DNA of 11,564 nucleotides from Fen-1118 sp964491625 (GCA_964491625.1 CAZBIU010000218.1:1-11564); one strand, 5' to 3'. Positions 1-8,075 are shown, counted from the stretch's first letter. Numbers and translations are program-made. Notes: generated from the letters alone by a model not told the origin.

Positions 1-1721
1 TTGCCGTTGTCCTGCTCGGATACCTGCACGCCGCGCAACAGTCCCAGGCCAGCTCGAACGCGCCTACGCCTGCGAACAACCATCAGGACGGCATTACCAT
101 TCTTTTCGCTTCACAGACGGGTAACGCGATGAAGGTGGCCAACCAGGTCGCGGCGGCTGCGCTGGCGCGCGGCTTGCCGGCGGCGACCATCAACGTCGCC
201 GACTACAAGACCGGCAGCCTACGCAGCGAGCGCAATCTCATCGTGATCGCCAGCACCCAGGGCGAAGGCGACCCGCCCGACTCCGCGGCGGAATTCCACC
301 GCTTCTTGTTCGGCAAGCGCGCCCCTGCCCTCGCTGAGCTGCACTACGCGGTTCTGGCCCTCGGTGACTACAGCTACGCCAACTTCTGCAAGGCAGGCAG
401 CGACTTCGACCGCCGGCTGGAAGAGCTTGGCGCCCGGCGGATCCTCGCCCGGGTGGATTGCGATGTCGAATACCAAACCGCCGTGGACGCTTGGCAAGAA
501 CAAGTCTTGGATGTCTTCGCAAAGCTGTTGGGCGCTGGTGGCGTCGAGTCCTCCACCCAGCCGGCGACCGGGGTCGTGCCGAACACCTCGACACCGGTTA
601 ACTGGGACAAGTCCCATCCTTTTTCTGCCCCGGTCCTTGAGCGCGTAAGCCTCAATGGTCGAGGCGCGGCCAAGAAGACGGTGCACCTTGAGCTGTCGCT
701 GACCGGGTCTGGCATCACCTTCGAGCCCGGCGACGCCCTGGGTATTCTACCCCGCAACTCACCCGCGTACGTGCAGGACCTGCTCACTGCGGCCAGGATG
801 CAAGGCGACGCGCCCGTCGAGGTCGAAGGCCAAACCGTGCCGCTCGCGCAGGCGTTGGTCGAGACCTTCGAAGTCACCACGGTCACGCGACCTTTCGTGA
901 AGGCCTACGCCGCCGAGTCGAAACGGCAAGACCTGGCTGGGCTGCTCGACAAGGGCCGCGAATCGGACTTCCGGGACTACGTGTACGGCCGCGAGATCGT
1001 CGACGTGCTCACCGCCCATCCGCCGAACGGCCTTTCGCCGCAGGGCTTGGTTGGGATGTTGCGCAGATTGCAGCCGCGCCTGTATTCGATCGCCTCCAGC
1101 CTGCTCGCGCACGAGGAAGAGGTGCATCTTCTCGTAGGCCTGACCCGTTACCAAAGCCACGGCCGGCAGCGCGAGGGCGTGTGCTCGGGGTTCGTGTGCG
1201 AGCGTCTGGGAGAGGAAGAGCCGTTGCGCGTATACCCGTCGCCCAATCCCAGCTTCAAGCTGCCCAAGAATCCCGACGCACGGGTCATCATGATTGGCCC
1301 GGGCACCGGCGTGGCGCCGTTTCGCGCCTTCGTCGAGGAGCGCGAGGCCCTGGGCAGCCGCGGTCGCAACTGGCTGTTCTTTGGCGACCAGCACTTCGAC
1401 ACGGACTTTCTTTACCAAGTGGAGTGGCAGCGCTGGTACAAGTCGGGCGTACTTTCGCACCTTGACCTGGCCTTTTCGCGCGACCAGTCGGAAAAGATCT
1501 ACGTCCAAAACCGCATGCAGGAACGAAGCCGCGACCTTTACGCGTGGCTGCAGGACGGTGCGCACGTCTATGTCTGTGGCGATGCGGGACGCATGGCGGC
1601 CGACGTGGAAGCCGCGCTGGTCGCCATCGTCGGCAAGGAAGGCGCCAAGTCACGCGAGGCGGCCGAGGAGTACGTGCAGGCGCTGCAGGCGAACAAGCGC
1701 TACCAGCGCGACGTGTATTGA
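1..1721 (+). CDS. cysJ: Sulfite reductase [NADPH] flavoprotein alpha subunit (5' partial)
   Basis: CysJ passes electrons from NADPH through FAD and FMN to the CysI hemoprotein, which reduces sulfite to sulfide for cysteine synthesis in the cytoplasm. The reading frame is open from base 3 to the left edge, so the true start lies outside the window. An ATG at 129 falls inside the FMN-binding loop and is not the start. Visible order: a linker tail, then a flavodoxin domain with ITILFASQTGNA (93-128) and STQGEGDPP, the FAD domain with PRLYSIASS (about 1075-1101) and the NADPH domain with GPGTGVAPFRAF (about 1297-1332) and VCGDAGRMAADV. The C-terminus YQRDVY matches the canonical CysJ ending. Alignment from memory with E. 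coli CysJ suggests only about 30-40 N-terminal residues are missing. The stop is 11 bp before cysI, and its TGA overlaps the cysI ribosome site, so the two genes are co-transcribed. All key motifs look intact. Confidence 0.96.
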   Translation, partial: AVVLLGYLHAAQQSQASSNAPTPANNHQDGITILFASQTGNAMKVANQVAAAALARGLPAATINVADYKTGSLRSERNLIVIASTQGEGDPPDSAAEFHRFLFGKRAPALAELHYAVLALGDYSYANFCKAGSDFDRRLEELGARRILARVDCDVEYQTAVDAWQEQVLDVFAKLLGAGGVESSTQPATGVVPNTSTPVNWDKSHPFSAPVLERVSLNGRGAAKKTVHLELSLTGSGITFEPGDALGILPRNSPAYVQDLLTAARMQGDAPVEVEGQTVPLAQALVETFEVTTVTRPFVKAYAAESKRQDLAGLLDKGRESDFRDYVYGREIVDVLTAHPPNGLSPQGLVGMLRRLQPRLYSIASSLLAHEEEVHLLVGLTRYQSHGRQREGVCSGFVCERLGEEEPLRVYPSPNPSFKLPKNPDARVIMIGPGTGVAPFRAFVEEREALGSRGRNWLFFGDQHFDTDFLYQVEWQRWYKSGVLSHLDLAFSRDQSEKIYVQNRMQERSRDLYAWLQDGAHVYVCGDAGRMAADVEAALVAIVGKEGAKSREAAEEYVQALQANKRYQRDVY

Positions 1722-1725
1722 GAGG
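1721..1725 (+). promoter_or_regulatory. Ribosome binding site of cysI
   Basis: AGAGG lies 7 bases before the ATG at 1733. Its first base is the last base of the cysJ stop codon, so a ribosome ending cysJ lands directly at the cysI start. This decides the start of cysI and suggests balanced synthesis of the two subunits. Confidence 0.7.
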
Positions 1726-1732
1726 TTCTTCG

Positions 1733-3442
1733 ATGAGTGAGCAAAAACCAGCCCCAGGGAACAGCGAAAACGAATTCATCAAGGACGCGAGCAACTATCT
1801 GCGCGGGACCATCGCGGGCGGGCTTGTCGACCCGATCACCGGCGGGGTCGCGCCGGCCGACCAGCAACTGCTGAAATTCCATGGCATCTACCAGCAGGAC
1901 GACCGCGACGTTCGCATTGAACGCCAGCGCCAGAAGCTGGAGCCACGCTACAGTTTCATGGTGCGCATTCGCATGCCGGGCGGCGTGTGCACGCCCAAGC
2001 AGTACCTCGACCTCGACCGAATCGCCCGCACCTATGGCGGCGAAGCGCTTCGGCTTACCACGCGGCAGACCTTCCAATTGCACACGGTTCCCAAACGCGA
2101 TCTGCGGCGGACGGTGAAGGCCATCAATCAGACCCTGCTTGACACCATCGCCGCCTGCGGCGACGTGAACCGCAACGTGATGTGCAATCCCAACCCGCTC
2201 TTGTCGCCGATTCACGCCGAGGTCTACACTTGGGCCGCGCGCCTCAGCGAGCATCTTTTGCCCCGCACCCGCGCCTATCACGAGATCTGGCTTGGCGACG
2301 AGCTGGTGGCCGGCGGCGAGGCGCTCGACGATCACGAACCGATCTACGGCAAGCACTATCTGCCGCGCAAATTCAAGATCGCCATCGCCGTCCCGCCTTA
2401 CAACGATGTCGACGTCTTCGCCAACGACCTCGGATTCATCGCCGTGGTGGAGAAGGACAAGCTTGCCGGGTTCAACGTGACCGCGGGCGGCGGCATGGGG
2501 ATGACCCACGGCGAGCCCGCAACCTACCCGCGCCTTGGCGACCTGGTCGGATTCTGCCGGCCCGAGGACGTCATTTCCATCGCCGAGGCCGTGGTCGCAA
2601 TCCAGCGCGATTTCGGCGATCGCAAGAATCGCAAGCACGCGCGCTTCAAGTACACCATCGACGACCGCGGTCTCGAATGGTTCAAGGCCGAGCTGGAGCA
2701 GCGGCTGGGGCATGCGCTCGGCGCCGCGCGGCCGTTCGCATTCGAAAGCAACGGCGACCGCCTCGGCTGGGTCAAAGGCGTCGGCGAGACCTGGCACTAC
2801 ACCCTGTTTGTGATGAATGGACGTATCGCCGACAGCAACGGTCGCCCCCTTCTGTCCGCCTTGCGCGAGATCGCCTTGGTTCATGACGGGGACTTCCGGA
2901 TGACCCCGAATCAGAACCTGATGATTGCGAACGTCAAGAAGTCGAACAAGAAGCGCATCGACGATTTGCTTGCCCGCTACGACCTGGGAGGCGGGGAAAG
3001 ACTCACTGGCCTGCGCCGCAACGCCATGGCCTGCGTGGCACTGCCCACCTGCGGTCTGGCCATGGCCGAATCTGAACGGTACCTGCCAAGCCTTCTCGAC
3101 AAGCTGGAGCAGCTCTTGCGTGCAGCGGGCCTTGGCGACGATCCCATCGTGATTCGCATGACCGGGTGTCCGAACGGCTGCGCGCGCCCGTACATTGCCG
3201 AAATCGCCCTGGTCGGAAAGAACTTGGGCAAGTACAACCTGTACCTCGGCGGCGGTTTCATCGGCGATCGACTGGGCAAGCTTTACCGCGAAAGTATCGG
3301 CGAAGAGGAGATCCTTACCTGCCTCGGACCGATGTTTGTGCGCTATGCGCGCGAGCGGACGCCAGGCGAGCGCTTCGGCGACTTTGTCATTCGCGCCGGC
3401 TACGTGAAGGCGACCCTGCAAGGCAAGGACTTTCACGCGTAG
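1733..3442 (+). CDS. cysI: Sulfite reductase [NADPH] hemoprotein beta subunit
   Basis: CysI is the siroheme/[4Fe-4S] subunit that carries out the six-electron reduction of sulfite to sulfide, using electrons from CysJ. The 569-residue product is almost the same length as E. coli CysI. The start at 1733 is chosen because AGAGG at 1721-1725 lies 7 bases upstream and the protein begins with a CysI-like MSEQKP; the open frame extends back into cysJ but that part is not CysI-like. The N-terminal half carries SNYLRGTI, FHGIYQQDDRD and RQTFQLH. The middle carries LLPRTRAYHEIW, YLPRKFKIA and GGGMGMTHG. The iron-sulfur/siroheme cysteines form C-x5-C (C434, C440) and C-x3-C (C479, C483), the positions I recall for the E. 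coli enzyme. The ending GDFVIRAGYVK is also typical. No damage is visible. A protein of the related ferredoxin-dependent type is unlikely because of the paired cysJ. Confidence 0.97.
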   Translation: MSEQKPAPGNSENEFIKDASNYLRGTIAGGLVDPITGGVAPADQQLLKFHGIYQQDDRDVRIERQRQKLEPRYSFMVRIRMPGGVCTPKQYLDLDRIARTYGGEALRLTTRQTFQLHTVPKRDLRRTVKAINQTLLDTIAACGDVNRNVMCNPNPLLSPIHAEVYTWAARLSEHLLPRTRAYHEIWLGDELVAGGEALDDHEPIYGKHYLPRKFKIAIAVPPYNDVDVFANDLGFIAVVEKDKLAGFNVTAGGGMGMTHGEPATYPRLGDLVGFCRPEDVISIAEAVVAIQRDFGDRKNRKHARFKYTIDDRGLEWFKAELEQRLGHALGAARPFAFESNGDRLGWVKGVGETWHYTLFVMNGRIADSNGRPLLSALREIALVHDGDFRMTPNQNLMIANVKKSNKKRIDDLLARYDLGGGERLTGLRRNAMACVALPTCGLAMAESERYLPSLLDKLEQLLRAAGLGDDPIVIRMTGCPNGCARPYIAEIALVGKNLGKYNLYLGGGFIGDRLGKLYRESIGEEEILTCLGPMFVRYARERTPGERFGDFVIRAGYVKATLQGKDFHA

Positions 3443-3449
3443 CGGCCGC

Positions 3450-3560
3450 GCGATCACGTCGGCTTCCGGCCGCGGCGTCGGCATGGACGCTATCCGTGCT
3501 ATCGCTCGCGAGCTGGGTGGTGACGTCAAGCTGTCGTCCACGAGAGGCAACCGGCTTTGA
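3450..3560 (+). pseudogene. Relic of a CheA-type histidine kinase ATPase domain
   Basis: In frame 3 the gap after cysI reads AITSASGRGVGMDAIRA, then IARELGGDVKLSS, then TRGNRL and a TGA at 3558-3560. SGRGVGMD followed about ten residues later by LGG and a beta strand is the hallmark G1/G2 region of the CheA-type HATPase_c domain, which normally continues to an S.PG.GT.F.LPL strand and a CheW-like domain. Here the match starts only about 7 bp after the cysI stop, has no start codon or ribosome site of its own, and breaks down after SSTRG. I read it as a piece about 35 codons long left by an old deletion or rearrangement, not a working gene. The family likeness is seen directly; the history is inferred. 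Confidence 0.6.
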
Positions 3561-3584
3561 CTTGAAAGCGGAGCGCGCTAGTCT
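3557..3584 (+). promoter_or_regulatory. Predicted sigma-70-type promoter of thiC
   Basis: TTGACT (3557-3562) and TAGTCT (3579-3584) are separated by 16 bases and lie just upstream of thiC. Transcription would begin near 3590-3592, giving a leader of only about 32 bases. The -35 element overlaps the stop codon of the CheA-like relic. Such a site would let thiC be expressed apart from cysJI. It is predicted by eye only. Confidence 0.5.
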
Positions 3585-3588
3585 GGTT

Positions 3589-3608
3589 TCTCACCAAAGC
3601 TGGTGAGA
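3589..3608 (+). promoter_or_regulatory. Hairpin in the thiC leader overlapping the ribosome binding site
   Basis: TCTCACCA pairs perfectly with TGGTGAGA across an AAGC loop, giving an 8-bp stem. Its 3' arm includes the first bases of the ribosome-binding stretch GAGAGGAGA (3605-3613); the core AGGAG (3608-3612) is 10 bases before the ATG. If the predicted promoter is right, the hairpin stands at or very near the 5' end of the mRNA. It could protect the mRNA 5' end or slow ribosome loading. It is not a terminator, as no T run follows. No TPP-riboswitch core (CTGAGA, ACCTGATC) is visible in this gap. Confidence 0.45.
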
Positions 3609-3622
3609 GGAGACACAGCGCA

Positions 3623-5260
3623 ATGTCGAAGCACGAATCACCCACCAATGGGCGCGAGACCGCGGTCGCGGCCCTCACGCCGCCGCCCGACTTTCCCGCT
3701 TCCACCCGCGTCTTCAAGACCGACGGCATCGTGAAGGTCCCGGTTCGCAGAATCACCCTGGGCTCAGGCGAGCTGCCGGTCGAGGTGTACGACACGTTCG
3801 GACCGCGCACGGCGGACCTGCGCGCTGGATTGCCCGGGCTGCGCCAGCCTTGGATCGAAAAGCGCACCGCCAGCGACGACGGGAACGTGAGCCAGATGCA
3901 CTACGCGCGGCAGGGGCAAATGACCGAGGAGATGCGCTTCGTGGCCCTGCGCGAGGGCGTGGCGCCAGAATTCGTGCGCGACGAGGTCGCCCGCGGTCGC
4001 GCCATCATCCCAGCGAACCGCAAGCATCCCGAGGCCGAGCCGATGGTGATCGGGCGCAATTTCCTGGTCAAGGTTAACGCCAACATCGGGAATTCTGCGG
4101 TCAGCTCAACCATCGCGGAGGAAGTCGACAAGCTGCGCTGGGCGGTGCGCTGGGGCGCCGACACGATCATGGATCTTTCCACTGGGCCCGACATCCATGA
4201 AACCCGGGAATGGATCCTGCGCAATTCGCCGGTGCCCGTGGGAACCGTGCCCATCTATCAAGCCCTGGAAAAGGTGAAGGGCAAGATAGAAGACCTCGAC
4301 ATCGACGTCTTCATCGACACCCTGGTTGAACAAGCCGAGCAGGGCGTGGACTATTTCACCATCCACGCCGGCGTGCTTCTGCGCTACGTGCCGCTCACCG
4401 CGAAACGTGTCACCGGCATCGTCTCACGCGGCGGTTCCATCATGGCCAGATGGTGCCTCGGCCACCACGAGGAGAATTTTCTCTACACCAACTTCGAGCG
4501 TATCTGCGAGGTCATGAAGACCTACGACGTCTCGTTTAGTCTTGGTGACGGGTTACGCCCCGGCTCCACCGCCGATGCCAACGATGCGGCGCAGTTTGCC
4601 GAGCTCGAAACCTTGGGCGAGCTAACGCAAATCGCCTGGAAACACGACGTGCAGGTGATGATTGAAGGACCCGGGCACGTGCCCATGCACAAGATTCGGG
4701 AAAACATGGACCGTGAGATCGCCGCCTGCCACGAGGCCCCGTTCTACACGCTGGGGCCGCTGGTCACCGACATTGCCCCGGGCTACGACCACATTACCTC
4801 GGCCATCGGCGCGGCCATGATCGGATGGCACGGCACCGCGATGCTCTGCTACGTCACGCCCAAGGAACACTTGGGGCTGCCGAACCGCAAGGACGTCAAG
4901 GACGGCGTGATCGCGTACAAGATCGCGGCCCATGCCGCCGACCTGGCCAAGGGACACCCTGGTGCCAACCTGCGCGACGACGCCCTATCCCGCGCGCGAT
5001 TCGCCTTCCGCTGGGAGGATCAGTTCAACCTGGCGCTCGATCCGGAGACCGCGCGCGAATTTCACGACGAAACCCTGCCGTCGCCCGCGGCCAAGGGCGC
5101 GCACTTCTGCTCCATGTGCGGGCCACAGTTCTGTTCCATGCGCATCACCGAGGACGTGCGCCGGGAAGAAATGGCCCAGGGACTGCGCGACAAGGCCACC
5201 GAGTTCCGGGCGGGCGGGGGTAGCTTGTACGCATCGCCGGAGACCGCGAAGGCCGGCTAA
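3623..5260 (+). CDS. thiC: Phosphomethylpyrimidine synthase ThiC
   Basis: ThiC is a radical-SAM enzyme that rearranges 5-aminoimidazole ribotide (AIR) into HMP-phosphate, the pyrimidine half of thiamine. The 545-residue product starts with a short N-terminal ThiC-associated region (VPVRRITLGSG, VYDTFGP) and is shorter than the roughly 610-630 residues usual in proteobacteria; the missing length is near the N-terminus and in the following linker. The catalytic barrel is complete: QMHYARQG, IGRNFLVKVNANIGNSAV, MDLSTG, RNSPVPVGTVPIYQALEK, TIHAGVLLRYVPLT and IVSRGGSIMA. The metal-binding histidines are H352 (EGPGHVPM) and H416 (PKEHLGLP), 64 residues apart as in known ThiC. The C-terminal cluster motif C-x2-C-x4-C is C496, C499 and C504. 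The start is supported by AGGAG 10 bases upstream. It is probably a single-gene unit: a promoter precedes it and a convergent gene follows. No other thi gene is in the window. Confidence 0.97.
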   Translation: MSKHESPTNGRETAVAALTPPPDFPASTRVFKTDGIVKVPVRRITLGSGELPVEVYDTFGPRTADLRAGLPGLRQPWIEKRTASDDGNVSQMHYARQGQMTEEMRFVALREGVAPEFVRDEVARGRAIIPANRKHPEAEPMVIGRNFLVKVNANIGNSAVSSTIAEEVDKLRWAVRWGADTIMDLSTGPDIHETREWILRNSPVPVGTVPIYQALEKVKGKIEDLDIDVFIDTLVEQAEQGVDYFTIHAGVLLRYVPLTAKRVTGIVSRGGSIMARWCLGHHEENFLYTNFERICEVMKTYDVSFSLGDGLRPGSTADANDAAQFAELETLGELTQIAWKHDVQVMIEGPGHVPMHKIRENMDREIAACHEAPFYTLGPLVTDIAPGYDHITSAIGAAMIGWHGTAMLCYVTPKEHLGLPNRKDVKDGVIAYKIAAHAADLAKGHPGANLRDDALSRARFAFRWEDQFNLALDPETAREFHDETLPSPAAKGAHFCSMCGPQFCSMRITEDVRREEMAQGLRDKATEFRAGGGSLYASPETAKAG

Positions 5261-5281
5261 CCTGAGGGCACAGAGAATGGG

Positions 5282-5310
5282 GGAGGACACAGAGATCGTC
5301 TGTGTCCTCC
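5282..5310. terminator. Hairpin between convergent genes, probable bidirectional terminator
   Basis: GGAGGACACAGA pairs perfectly with TCTGTGTCCTCC over a GATCG loop, a 12-bp GC-rich stem, 21 bp after the thiC stop and 7 bp from the stop of the minus-strand fibro-slime gene. No T run follows on either strand, so it is not a textbook intrinsic terminator, but its place in a 57-bp convergent gap suggests transcript ending or 3'-end protection for both genes. The 5' arm partly repeats nearby GGGCACAGAGA (5264-5274). Confidence 0.6.
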
Positions 5311-5317
5311 GCGACGG

Positions 5318-8020
5318 TTACTGCTGCAGGATGATGAACTTGCAGTTGTTGTCGCAGGGTTGACCGTCTTTGCCGTTGTTGCTGCCGAGGTCGCATTCCT
5401 CGCCGTGGCTGGCGTCCACGATTCCGTCGCCGCAGTAGTGCGGCTTTGTGCAGCCGACCGTGCAGCCACCTTGGCCGTAGGACGTACCATTGTCCGCGCC
5501 GTTGTCGCACTCCTCCGGGCCGTTGACGATGCCGTCGCCGCAGAAGGGACCGAACTTGCAGCCAGTGGTGCAACCGCCGTACTGGTTGTCGTCGTTCTTC
5601 TTACCGTTGCAGTCGGAGGGAATCTTGGAATCGTCCAGGCTGCTGTCGCCGCAGTCGCACTCCTCGCCACCGGAGGTGACGCCGTCACCGCAGCGAGGAC
5701 CGCAGTCGGACTTCGTGGTCTCGAAGCCGGTCAAACTAAGCTGATAGTTCGACTCGGGCGGGTGCCGGTCGGCGCCGAAGATGGCGATCTCGTACACCTT
5801 GCCGTCCTGGAGCCCCAGGGTGACTGTCCGGTTTCGGAAGTCGTCCCCAGTCTTCGCTGGCTGTCCCATCGGCTTCGGCGGGTTGTCGTTCGACTGCGGC
5901 CCGCATACCGTGGCGCCGTCCGTGGCGCCCTGGATGTTGCCGGCCGAATCCAGACAGCCACCTTCGACGACCTGGGCGTCGTTCTTGGTCGCGGTGCTGA
6001 CCGTGACCTTGCCCGGAAGCCGCTGGTGGACGCCACCCAAGTCCAGCACCAGAACACCGTTGATGTACACGAACATGTCGTCATCGCCGAAGAACTGCAG
6101 CGAGATCCCGTTCGAGGCGTTGTACACGAAGTAGTAGCGTGCCTCATCGGTGAACCAGGAGTCGTGAATGGTGCCCTGAATGGCAATGACCCAGCACCCG
6201 TCGTTGAGCGAATCGCCCGAAGCGCAGTCGCTGGCAGTGATCCGCGGCGTGAACAGGTACTGGTCGCCCTTGCAGGTCGTCGTCGTGGTTCCCCAAATCG
6301 GTTGCCCGTTGCCGTGGTTCCAGTATGGCCAAAGGTTGCACAGGGTCTTTTGCGACGGGTTCAGCGTGTCGAGCGGGAAGAATCCTTCAGACGCCCCCTG
6401 CTTGATGAGGGTTCCGCTGGCGTATTGGTAGAGGTTGGTTCCAATCGATTTCATCTCGAGCACCCCGTTGAACGTCTTGTTGACCGAGGTGTCGTCGGTG
6501 AACCACTGCTTGACGCTGTTCGCGTCCTTGTAGGCCGGGGTCGTGCCAACCCAAATAGGCCCGCCGGGGCTGCTTTGGGTATACCCCGTCAGGGTCCCGG
6601 CGTAGGGCCCGGTCGTGCTTGTGGTGCTGACCGGGGTGTTGGCAGTGCCGCCCTGAACGCCCTTGTTGCCGTCCGAGAGCGGACTGTCGTTTCCATCCAA
6701 GGTGTATCCGCCCGCTATTCTGCTCGAGTTCGCGATGTTCCAGTCGCTGAACTGACAGTCACAGGTCTTGGTGGCCCCCGCCTGGGGCTTGCCGTTGACC
6801 AGGTTGTCCGCCAGGATGCTCCAGCAGCGCTTGGTCGAATCGTTCCCCTTGGCAGGACCGCCCGAGTTGGGCACGCAAAGGGTGGTGGGCTTCGACGACC
6901 CGTTGTACTTGGTGCCGAGGAAGTAGAAGTCCGGGTGTCCACCAGGGCTGACGTTTTCGGGCTGGAAGTCACGATAGATCATGGGCAGCTCAAGGCAGTC
7001 GCTACCATTGGAAGAGTCCGTGCACGCGGACTTGTCCGATGAGGTAGTGGGCGAACAGGTGAATCCGTCTTCAACTTTGCAGTCGTGCGAGCAGCCGTCG
7101 CCGTCCAGCACGTTCCCGTCGTCGCAGTCCTCCCCCGGATCGATGTTCCCGTCGCCGCATGCGGTGGAGCACGCCTGGGTCTTTCCGCTCGAATCCAGGC
7201 ACTTCGGCTCTTTGGTGCAGGTCTTCGAGCAACCGCTGCCATCGCCGTAGAAGAGCCCGTTGATCGCCTTGCACCCGGAAGGAAGATTGCTGGCATCGGT
7301 GCCGCAGTCACACTGTTCGTTGGTCTCTTTCTTGCCGTTGCCGCATTGGGCCTTGTTGCAAGGCTTCCCCGCTTCGGGGCAGTCCGCGCCAGGCTCAAGC
7401 TGGCAGGTGCCGGAACAGCCGTCGCCACTGATGGTGTTCCCGTCGTCGCACTTCTCGCTACCGAAGATGATGCCGTCACCGCACTTGGGCGTGCATTTCT
7501 TGCCCGGCACGCGGCACGAGTATCCGTTTTCGACGGTGCTGCAATCCGACGAGCATCCGTCGCCGCTATCTTGGTTGCCGTCGTCGCAGGTCTCGGGCGA
7601 GGTGAGGACGCCATCGCCGCACACCGCGCTCTTGAAGCAGGGCTTGCCCCAGTCGGGACACGAGAAACCGTCTTCGACCTGGCAGGTTCGGCTGCAACCG
7701 TCGCCACCCTCCGTGTTGCCATCGTCGCACTTCTCGTTTTCGTCCTCTTTGCCGTTCCCGCAAGTCGCGGTGTTGGCCGCAGTCACCGGCGTCAGGGTGA
7801 TGCCGCCGCCACTGCCACCCGAGCCTGTGGAGCCACCTTTGCCGGAGCCGCCACCTTTGCCGCTGCTGCTGCCGGTGCCGCTGCTGCTTCCTCCGCCGAT
7901 GGCACCACCCGACTGACAGCCGAAGCCACCCATGACGAACGTGGTTCCGACGGTGATTGCACAAAAAGAAACCGCCAGCAAGAGACGGCTCTCCCCCAAA
8001 TGGGCAACGTTACTTCGCAT
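5318..8020 (-). CDS. Fibro-slime domain protein with flanking cysteine-rich repeats, secreted or lipid-anchored
   Basis: This 900-residue protein is exported. It has a basic N-terminus, a hydrophobic stretch (residues about 13-33) and Cys35 in GGFGC; that could be a lipoprotein cleavage site, though the -3 residue is not the usual Leu. A Gly/Ser/Lys linker covers residues 36-73. Five cysteine-rich repeats of the CGDG...CDDGN...GDGCS..C type follow (starts near 87, 134, 180, 226 and 288). The core (about 335-776) carries a fibro-slime domain: LPMIYRDF, FFPLDTLN, WFTDEARYYFVY, GDDDMFVYINGVLVLDLGGVH (from 645) and GADRHPPESNYQL. Three more repeats (777, 827, 863) end the protein, with no C-terminal membrane anchor or sorting tail. 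The repeats are likely disulfide-bonded; the core resembles PA14-like carbohydrate-binding folds, so a surface adhesion or matrix role is inferred. AGAGGTAGG precedes the ATG. It faces thiC tail to tail and has its own predicted promoter. Confidence 0.9.
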   Translation of the reverse strand: MRSNVAHLGESRLLLAVSFCAITVGTTFVMGGFGCQSGGAIGGGSSSGTGSSSGKGGGSGKGGSTGSGGSGGGITLTPVTAANTATCGNGKEDENEKCDDGNTEGGDGCSRTCQVEDGFSCPDWGKPCFKSAVCGDGVLTSPETCDDGNQDSGDGCSSDCSTVENGYSCRVPGKKCTPKCGDGIIFGSEKCDDGNTISGDGCSGTCQLEPGADCPEAGKPCNKAQCGNGKKETNEQCDCGTDASNLPSGCKAINGLFYGDGSGCSKTCTKEPKCLDSSGKTQACSTACGDGNIDPGEDCDDGNVLDGDGCSHDCKVEDGFTCSPTTSSDKSACTDSSNGSDCLELPMIYRDFQPENVSPGGHPDFYFLGTKYNGSSKPTTLCVPNSGGPAKGNDSTKRCWSILADNLVNGKPQAGATKTCDCQFSDWNIANSSRIAGGYTLDGNDSPLSDGNKGVQGGTANTPVSTTSTTGPYAGTLTGYTQSSPGGPIWVGTTPAYKDANSVKQWFTDDTSVNKTFNGVLEMKSIGTNLYQYASGTLIKQGASEGFFPLDTLNPSQKTLCNLWPYWNHGNGQPIWGTTTTTCKGDQYLFTPRITASDCASGDSLNDGCWVIAIQGTIHDSWFTDEARYYFVYNASNGISLQFFGDDDMFVYINGVLVLDLGGVHQRLPGKVTVSTATKNDAQVVEGGCLDSAGNIQGATDGATVCGPQSNDNPPKPMGQPAKTGDDFRNRTVTLGLQDGKVYEIAIFGADRHPPESNYQLSLTGFETTKSDCGPRCGDGVTSGGEECDCGDSSLDDSKIPSDCNGKKNDDNQYGGCTTGCKFGPFCGDGIVNGPEECDNGADNGTSYGQGGCTVGCTKPHYCGDGIVDASHGEECDLGSNNGKDGQPCDNNCKFIILQQ
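7800..7915 (-). repeat. Low-complexity Gly/Ser linker-coding tract
   Basis: Short GGC/AGC-rich units encode the Gly/Ser/Lys linker of the fibro-slime protein, just after its signal peptide. Such tracts are prone to in-frame length change; they place the repeats away from the membrane anchor. Confidence 0.7.
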
Positions 8021-8075
8021 GTGAACCTACCTCTCGTGAGAGTGAACGGAACTGTCGTCCAAGCGCTGAAAAGTG

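Noticed and set aside
1700..3550. Minus-strand open frame of 616 codons opposite cysI
   Set aside because: High-GC antisense shadow of a strongly conserved gene; no recognisable motif.
3443..3622. TPP riboswitch before thiC
   Set aside because: The conserved core strings are not visible and the predicted leader is too short.
5360..7042. Long plus-strand open frame of 560 codons opposite the fibro-slime gene
   Set aside because: It is an antisense shadow: low-complexity Val/Ala/Arg-rich translation with no family motif, while the minus strand gives clear conserved domains.
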